A stretch of DNA of 64,000 nt, taken from assembly GCF_014656135.1 (NCBI RefSeq), contig NZ_BNBV01000026.1, positions 1-64,000 on the forward strand. The letters are read 5' to 3'. Under the pieces are notes generated by a model. That model did no database searches and was not told the DNA's origin. It saw only the letters and a program-made list of their open reading frames with translations. Of this stretch, positions 58,867 to 64,000 are shown piece after piece. The translations under genes and the position numbers were made by a program. The number at the start of each line of letters is the position of its first letter. Within the stretch, counting starts at the first letter, position 1. This DNA is from Streptomyces thermodiastaticus. GTDB taxonomy: Bacteria > Actinomycetota > Actinomycetes > Streptomycetales > Streptomycetaceae.

Positions 58867-59712
58867 ATGGCAGAAGGTCCGGCGCGCAAGCCGCGCAAGA
58901 CCCACACCGGTCGGGTGATCCGCACCGAGCGGCTCACGCCGCACATGCAGCGGGTCGTGCTCGGCGGCGAGGGGCTGGCCGGCTTCTCGGCGGACACCTG
59001 CACCGACCACTATGTGAAGCTGCTGTTCCCGGCCGAGGGCGTCACCTATCCCGAGCCGTTCGACATCGAGCGCATCCGCGCCGAGTTCCCGCGCGCACAG
59101 TGGCCGGTGACCCGGACCTACACCGTGCGCGACTGGGACGCGGAACACCGGGAGCTGACCCTGGACTTCGTACTCCACGGCGACGAGGGCCTGGCCGGCC
59201 GCTGGGCGGTGCGGGCGCGGCCGGGCGACACCCTCCGCTTCCTGGGGCCCGGCGGTGCCTACGCCCCCGACGCGAGCGCCGACTGGCATCTGCTCGCCGG
59301 TGACGAGAGCGCCCTGCCCGCGATCGCCCGGTCCGTGGAGGCGCTGCCCGAGGGCGCCGTGGCCCACGCGTTCGTGGAGGTCGCCGGTCCCGAGGAGGAG
59401 CAGAAGATCGACTCCTCCGTCCAGGTGACCTGGCTGCACCGCGGCACCCGGCCCGTCGGCGAGGCGCTGATCGAGGCCGTCCGCGGTCTGGAGTTCCCCG
59501 AGGGCCGGGTGCACGCGTTCGTGCACGGCGAGGCCGGCTGCGTCAAGGAGCTGCGCCGGCTGCTGCGCGTGGAGCACGCGATCCCGCGTGAGCGGTTGTC
59601 GATCTCCGGGTACTGGCGCCTGGGCCACGACGAGGACGGCTGGCAGGCCTCCAAGCGGGAGTGGAACGCCCGGATCGAGGCCGAGCAGGAGGGCGCGGCA
59701 CCGGCCGCGTGA
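58867..59712 (+). CDS. Siderophore-interacting protein (NADPH/FAD-dependent ferric-siderophore reductase)
   Basis: 281 residues. FAD-binding domain ~12-130 (RVIRTERLTPHMQRVVLGG, RTYTVRDWD with the RxYT flavin motif, GPGGAYAP) and SIP C-terminal domain ~135-255 (LLAGDESALPAIARSVEAL, SGYWRLGHDEDGWQ). It reduces ferric siderophores taken into the cytoplasm, releasing iron. ATG at 58867 is preceded by GGGAGG. An iron box lies over the promoter. Confidence 0.93.
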   Translation: MAEGPARKPRKTHTGRVIRTERLTPHMQRVVLGGEGLAGFSADTCTDHYVKLLFPAEGVTYPEPFDIERIRAEFPRAQWPVTRTYTVRDWDAEHRELTLDFVLHGDEGLAGRWAVRARPGDTLRFLGPGGAYAPDASADWHLLAGDESALPAIARSVEALPEGAVAHAFVEVAGPEEEQKIDSSVQVTWLHRGTRPVGEALIEAVRGLEFPEGRVHAFVHGEAGCVKELRRLLRVEHAIPRERLSISGYWRLGHDEDGWQASKREWNARIEAEQEGAAPAA

Positions 59713-59805
59713 GGACGGTGCCCGGGGCCGCGCCGTGCGGTGCGGCTCGCGCCACCGGCGGCCGTCGCGCGTGCCGTGTGTGCGGGGTGCCGGCGGCCCG
59801 GGCCG

Positions 59806-59811
59806 TAGGCT
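59806..59811 (+). promoter_or_regulatory. -10 box TAGGCT giving a leaderless mRNA
   Basis: TAGGCT lies 7 bases before the GTG at 59819; no ribosome site is possible in the gap. Confidence 0.5.
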
Positions 59812-59818
59812 GCACGGC

Positions 59819-60772
59819 GTGAGACGCAGGACCCCGCCCCCGCCCGCTCCCCTGCCCCAGCGCCGCGGGGTGGACCCGGTGCGGGTGCGGCTGCCCGCGA
59901 GCGGGCCGTGGGCCACCGTGCGGGAGCACCTGGTGGAGCGGCTGTCGGGAGCCGCGCCGGGAGCGGTGGAGGCGATGTTCCGGGCCGGGGAGGTCGTCGG
60001 GGCGGACGGGCGGCCGGTCGCGCCCGACGCGCCGTTCGAACCGGGGATGTTCGTGTGGTTCCACCGGGAGCTGCCCGAGGAGGTCCCGGTGCCCTTCCCG
60101 CTGCATGTCGTCCACCGCGACGAGCACATCGTGGTGGCGGACAAGCCGCACTTCCTCGCCACCACGCCGCGCGGCACCCATGTCGCCGAGACCGCGCTGG
60201 CGCGGCTGCGCCGCGAGCTGGGTCTGCCCACGCTCAGTGCCGCGCACCGCCTGGACCGGCTCACCGCGGGACTGGTGCTGTTCACGGTGCGCCCGGAGGA
60301 ACGCGGCCGCTACCAGACGCTCTTCCGCGACCGGCGGGTGCGCAAGGAGTACGAGGCCGTCGCCCCGTACGATCCGCGGCTCGCGCTGCCGCGCACGGTG
60401 CGCAGCCGGATCGTGAAGGAACGCGGCGTGCCGGCCGCGCGGGAGGTGCCGGGCGAGCCGAACGCCGTCACCCGGGTCGGCCTCGTCGAGCACCGCGCGG
60501 CCGATGGTCTCGCACGCTACCGGCTGGTCCCCGAGACCGGGCAGACCCACCAGCTCAGGGTGCACATGAGCGCCCTGGGGGTGCCGATCCTCGGTGATCC
60601 GCTGTACCCGGTGGTGACCGGTCCCGTCCCGGCCGGTGACTTCCGGCGCCCGCTGCAGCTGCTGGCCAGGACCCTGGAGTTCACCGACCCGGTCACGGGG
60701 GCGGAGCACCGGTTCCGCAGCCGCCGGGTGCTGGGGGCCTGGGTCGACCCGCGGGAGTGGGCGGGACGGTGA
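59819..60772 (+). CDS. RluA-family pseudouridine synthase
   Basis: 317 residues. The catalytic Asp is in AHRLDRLTAGLVLF; LHVVHRDEHIVVADKP, ETGQTHQLRVHMSALG and ILGDPLYP are the other RluA motifs. A short N-terminal S4-like part precedes them. It isomerises uridines in rRNA or tRNA. GTG at 59819 gives the family start and a leaderless promoter precedes it. The target base is not known. Confidence 0.93.
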   Translation: MRRRTPPPPAPLPQRRGVDPVRVRLPASGPWATVREHLVERLSGAAPGAVEAMFRAGEVVGADGRPVAPDAPFEPGMFVWFHRELPEEVPVPFPLHVVHRDEHIVVADKPHFLATTPRGTHVAETALARLRRELGLPTLSAAHRLDRLTAGLVLFTVRPEERGRYQTLFRDRRVRKEYEAVAPYDPRLALPRTVRSRIVKERGVPAAREVPGEPNAVTRVGLVEHRAADGLARYRLVPETGQTHQLRVHMSALGVPILGDPLYPVVTGPVPAGDFRRPLQLLARTLEFTDPVTGAEHRFRSRRVLGAWVDPREWAGR

Positions 60773-60786
60773 CCGCGGCGGGCAGC

Positions 60787-60829
60787 GGGGGCGTGCCCGG
60801 GCGCGTCGGACGCGCACCGTCACGCCCCC
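60787..60829. terminator. Bidirectional terminator
   Basis: GGGGGCGTG / CACGCCCCC with an inner GCGCGT / ACGCGC, between the convergent pseudouridine synthase and helicase genes. Confidence 0.7.
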
Positions 60830-60850
60830 TGCAGCAGGTGCCGGGCGGGG

Positions 60851-63655
60851 TCAGCCGACCGACGAGTAGGCGACCACGCCCCGCAGCAGGCCGTCGACGG
60901 CCTTGCGGGCGTTCCTGGCCACCGTGGAGTTCTCGGTGGGGGCCGCCGCCGCGATCTGGCCGAGCACGTCGATGACCTGCTTGCACCAGCGCACGAAGTC
61001 ACCGGCCGGCATCTCCGTCTCGCGCAGCACCTCGTCCAGCCCCTTCCCCGAGGCCCACATGTACGCGGCCCAGGCGAAACCGAGGTCGGGCTCGCGCTGG
61101 CCCACGCCCTCGGTCTGGTTGATGCGGAACTCCTCCTCCAGGGCGTCCAGCCGGCCCCAGATGCGGACCATCTCCCCGAGGGCCTCCCTGGCCTTGCCGG
61201 CCGGCAGCTTCGGTGCCAGGGCGTCGTCCCCGGCCCGGGACTCGTACACCAGCGCCGAGACACAGGCGGCCAGTTCGGCCGGACCCAGGCCCTCCCAGAC
61301 CCGCCCGCGCAGGCACTCGCTGGCCAGCAGGTCCAGTTCGCCGTAGAGCCGGGCCAGGCGCCTGCCGTGCTCGGTGACCTCGTTGCCGCGCAGATAGTCC
61401 AGTTCGGTCAGCAGCGCCACGATGCGGTCGAAGGTGCGCGCGATGGTGTTGGTGCGGCCCTCGATACGGCGCTCCAGCTGCTTGGTGTCTCGCAGCAGCC
61501 GGTGGTAGCGCTCGGCCCAGCGGGCGTGGTCCTCGCGCTCGTCGCAGCCGTGGCAGGGGTGGGCGCGCAGCGCGCTGCGCAGCCGGGCGATCTCCCGGTC
61601 GTCGGCGGCCGCCGAACGCCGCTTGCGGTGCCGCTCGAGCGGGATGTGCCCGGCGCGGGTGCGCAACGCGGAGGCCAGGTCGCGGCGGGACTGCGGGGAG
61701 CGCGGGTTGAAGGACTTCGGGATGCGCATCCGGTCCACCGGCTCCACGGGCACCGGGAAGTCGATCGACGCCAGCCGCTTGACCTGCCGCTCGGCGGTCA
61801 GCACCAGCGGGCGCGGCCCGTCGTGGTACTCCAGGCCGCGGTGGCCGCCGACCCGGCCGGCCGGCAGCCCCGGGTCCAGGACCAGCGCCAGGCCCGCGTA
61901 CTTGCCGGTGGGCACGTGGATGACGTCGCCGGGCCGGAGCCGTTCCAGGGCGACGGCGGCCTCGGCGCGCCGCTGGGCCGCGCCCTGCCGGGCCAGCTCG
62001 TTCTCCCGGTCCTTCAGCTCCCGGCGCAGCCGCGCGTACTCCTCGAAGTCGCCGAGGTGGCAGGTCATCGACTTCCTGTAGCCGGCCAGCCCCTCCTCGT
62101 TGCGCTGCACCTGCCGGGAGATGCCCACGACCGACTTGTCGGCCTGGAACTGGGCGAAGGAGCTCTCCAGCAGCTCGCGGGAGCGGTGCCGGCCGAACTG
62201 CTCGACCAGGTTGACCGCCATGTTGTACGACGGCTTGAAGCTGGAGCGCAGCGGATAGGTGCGGGTGCCGGCCAGGCCCGCGAGGTGCTCGGGGTTCATC
62301 CCGCGCTGCCACAGCACCACCGCGTGCCCCTCGACGTCGATGCCGCGGCGGCCGGCGCGGCCGGTGAGCTGCGTGTACTCGCCGGGGGTGATGTCGGCGT
62401 GCTGCTCGCCGTTCCACTTGACGAGCTTCTCCAGCACGACGGAGCGGGCGGGCATGTTGATGCCCAGGGCGAGGGTCTCGGTGGCGAAGACCGCCTTGAC
62501 CAGGCCGCGCACGAACAGCTCCTCGACGACCTCCTTGAAGGTCGGGAGCATGCCGGCGTGGTGGGCGGCGATGCCGCGCTCCAGGCCCTCCAGCCACTCG
62601 TAGTAGCCGAGGACGTGCAGGTCCTCGGGCGGGATGGAGGCGGTGCGCTCCTCGACCAGGGCGCGGACCTCCTCGCGTGCGGCCTCGTCGTTCAGGCGCA
62701 GTCCCGCGTACAGGCACTGCTGGACGGCCGCCTCGCAGGCGGCCCGGCTGAAGATGAAGGTGATGGCGGGCAGCAGGCCCTCGGCGTCCAGACGCTCGAT
62801 GACCTCCGGGCGGCTCGGTGTCCAGACCCTCGAGCGCTGGCGGCGCTCGCGCTCCCGGTCGGCCGCGCGCATCGACCGTCCGCGCCGGCGGTCCGGGAAG
62901 GACGGGCGGCTGGCCTCCAGCCGGGCCATGCGCAGCAGGTCCGGGTTGACCTTGCGCCGGCCGTCGCCCTCCTCGAACAGGTCGTACATCCGCCGTCCGG
63001 CCAGCACGTGCTGGAACAGCGGGACGGGCCGGTGCTCGGAGACGATCACCTCGGTGTCACCACGGACGGTGTCCAGCCAGTCACCGAACTCCTCGGCGTT
63101 GGACACGGTCGCCGACAGGGACACCAGGGTCACCGACTCGGGCAGGTGGATGATCACCTCCTCCCAGACGGCGCCGCGGAAGCGGTCGGAGAGGTAGTGC
63201 ACCTCGTCCATGACCACATAGCCGAGGCCGAGCAAGGTCTGGGAGCCGGCGTAGAGCATGTTGCGCAGCACCTCGGTGGTCATCACGACCACCGGGGCGT
63301 CGGCGTTGACGCTGTTGTCGCCGGTGAGCAGGCCCACCGTGCCGCTGCCGTAGCGGCGGCACAGATCGGAGTACTTCTGGTTGGACAGCGCCTTGATCGG
63401 CGTGGTGTAGAAGCACTTCTTGCCCTGCCGCAGGGCCAGGTGCACGGCGAACTCGCCCACGATCGTCTTGCCGGAGCCGGTGGGCGCGGCGACCAGCACG
63501 CCCTTTCCCGCCTCGAGGGCCTTGCAGGCCTCGATCTGAAAGGGGTCGAGGCCGAAGTCGTACATCTCGCGGAAACCCGCGAGGGCGGTGGCCTGCTCGG
63601 CAGCCCGCCTGCGCGCTGCCGCGTACCGCTCGGCCGGTGAGAGGTCCTCAGTCAT
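60851..63655 (-). CDS. Ski2/Mtr4-like DEVH-box RNA helicase
   Basis: 934 residues. Walker A APTGSGKT, DEVH in VVMDEVHYLSDRF, SAT in LVSLSATVSN, and motif VI QLTGRAGRRGIDVEG. The DSHCT-type C-terminal domain (~720-930, LGFAWAAYMWASG region) is shared with yeast Ski2 and Mtr4, which feed RNA to exonucleases. In actinobacteria this helicase is usually next to tat genes. ATG at 63655 gives MTEDLSPAERYAAARRRA. Role in RNA processing is inferred from the family. Confidence 0.94.
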   Translation of the reverse strand: MTEDLSPAERYAAARRRAAEQATALAGFREMYDFGLDPFQIEACKALEAGKGVLVAAPTGSGKTIVGEFAVHLALRQGKKCFYTTPIKALSNQKYSDLCRRYGSGTVGLLTGDNSVNADAPVVVMTTEVLRNMLYAGSQTLLGLGYVVMDEVHYLSDRFRGAVWEEVIIHLPESVTLVSLSATVSNAEEFGDWLDTVRGDTEVIVSEHRPVPLFQHVLAGRRMYDLFEEGDGRRKVNPDLLRMARLEASRPSFPDRRRGRSMRAADRERERRQRSRVWTPSRPEVIERLDAEGLLPAITFIFSRAACEAAVQQCLYAGLRLNDEAAREEVRALVEERTASIPPEDLHVLGYYEWLEGLERGIAAHHAGMLPTFKEVVEELFVRGLVKAVFATETLALGINMPARSVVLEKLVKWNGEQHADITPGEYTQLTGRAGRRGIDVEGHAVVLWQRGMNPEHLAGLAGTRTYPLRSSFKPSYNMAVNLVEQFGRHRSRELLESSFAQFQADKSVVGISRQVQRNEEGLAGYRKSMTCHLGDFEEYARLRRELKDRENELARQGAAQRRAEAAVALERLRPGDVIHVPTGKYAGLALVLDPGLPAGRVGGHRGLEYHDGPRPLVLTAERQVKRLASIDFPVPVEPVDRMRIPKSFNPRSPQSRRDLASALRTRAGHIPLERHRKRRSAAADDREIARLRSALRAHPCHGCDEREDHARWAERYHRLLRDTKQLERRIEGRTNTIARTFDRIVALLTELDYLRGNEVTEHGRRLARLYGELDLLASECLRGRVWEGLGPAELAACVSALVYESRAGDDALAPKLPAGKAREALGEMVRIWGRLDALEEEFRINQTEGVGQREPDLGFAWAAYMWASGKGLDEVLRETEMPAGDFVRWCKQVIDVLGQIAAAAPTENSTVARNARKAVDGLLRGVVAYSSVG

Positions 63656-63761
63656 CGTGCTGTCGAGCGTACCGGGCCGTGCCGACAACCGGACGATCAT
63701 TCTCACGATCAGCGGCAACGCCCCTGGTCAGGGGATGTGCGGGCAGGCGGACATGCGGGAG

Positions 63762-63791
63762 GCCGGCCGCCCGCGGTGCGGGGCGGCCGGC
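63762..63791 (-). terminator. Terminator after the partial tatC gene
   Basis: GCCGGCCGCCC / GGGCGGCCGGC, perfect 11-bp stem with an 8-base loop, 44 bases past the stop. Confidence 0.7.
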
Positions 63792-63835
63792 TTCCCGGTG
63801 CGCCTGTGGTGAGGGTCCTGCCGCGGCCGGGACTC

Positions 63836-64000
63836 TCAGGTCACGTCGTCGTATCCGTCGACCCGGTCCCGGCCGGCCTGCTCGGGCAGGGACCGGCTGG
63901 CGGTGACGGGTTCCACCTCGCCGATGTCCTCGGGGGTGAGGTCCAGCTCGGACACCTCGTCGTCGGCCGGGCCCGCCAGCTCGCGGCGGCGCCTGCGGCG
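63836..64000 (-). CDS. tatC: C-terminal tail of a protein, probably TatC (5' part outside window)
   Basis: 54 residues of an open frame running off the window. The visible part is six Arg, then an acidic tail with ELDLTPEDIGEVE and GYDDVT at the end. A basic stretch after a membrane protein followed by such an acidic tail is how Streptomyces TatC ends as I remember it, and tatC is normally the gene upstream of this helicase. The Tat translocase core itself lies outside, so the name rests on memory and position. Confidence 0.45.
   Translation of the reverse strand, partial: RRRRRRELAGPADDEVSELDLTPEDIGEVEPVTASRSLPEQAGRDRVDGYDDVT

Noticed and set aside
61367..63640. A 757-codon plus-strand open frame opposite the helicase
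   Set aside because: No domain; the minus strand encodes all helicase motifs.
1..64000. CRISPR arrays, tRNA/rRNA genes, insertion sequences or prophage
   Set aside because: No regularly spaced repeats, no tRNA-like cloverleaf sequences, no transposase, integrase or phage structural genes were found.

Overview
The window is a high-GC actinobacterial chromosome segment, almost certainly Streptomyces. G/C dominates third codon positions, GTG starts are common and even a TTG start occurs. Genes are often joined by 1- or 4-base overlaps, long-stem terminators lack T-runs, and several genes have a -10 box 6-7 bases before the start codon (leaderless). The order metQIN - glpQ - argH/argG - argRDBJC - pheTS - rplT/rpmI/infC - betaine transporter - Ski2 helicase - (tatC) is, from memory, that of the conserved core of Streptomyces chromosomes. 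I see no prophage, IS element, CRISPR array, tRNA or rRNA.

Layout. 1-8.8 kb: end of a membrane-protein gene, then corrinoid genes (a SpoU methyltransferase, a CysG-type uroporphyrinogen methylase, a giant fusion of a ~965-residue disordered region with BluB and CobT, and CobL). 8.9-13.9 kb: an acetyltransferase, the methionine importer metNIQ with an upstream leader-peptide candidate and a perfect 25-bp palindrome, and two small membrane proteins. 14-18.5 kb: an acetyltransferase, a small sigma-like factor, the Tat-exported phosphodiesterase GlpQ, an acyltransferase and an aldo/keto reductase. 18.5-26.4 kb: nearly complete arginine synthesis (argH, argG, argCJBDR); argG and argC have ARG boxes over recognisable promoters. 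26.5-30.5 kb: a GT2 / GtrA / YfhO triad resembling three-component cell-envelope glycosylation systems of Firmicutes. 31-36 kb: small conserved proteins, a decayed EamA transporter, a secreted glycoside hydrolase-like protein, a 3-hydroxyacyl-CoA dehydrogenase and a TPR regulator. 36.2-44.5 kb: pheST, an orphan histidine kinase, a TrmH methyltransferase, and infC-rpmI-rplT with a long structured leader, an intrinsic terminator with T-run and an apparent AUC start for infC. 44.5-53 kb: an SseB protein, a mycosin-type protease with a Pro-rich membrane partner, a PLP enzyme, a glutamine amidotransferase, a LysR regulator, and an XRE-cupin regulator coupled to a cytoplasmic metal-receptor-like protein. 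53.5-57.2 kb: a betaine-type ABC importer whose permease is fused to two substrate-binding domains. 57.8-64 kb: a 5'-3' exonuclease, an iron-box-controlled siderophore-interacting protein, an RluA pseudouridine synthase, a Ski2-like helicase and the probable C-terminus of TatC.

Most of this is housekeeping. The least ordinary items are the disordered BluB-CobT fusion, the glycosylation triad, the tandem-receptor betaine permease, the non-AUG start and attenuator of infC, and the leader peptide plus palindrome in front of metNIQ. Family assignments come from recognised motifs and remembered families; no search was run.
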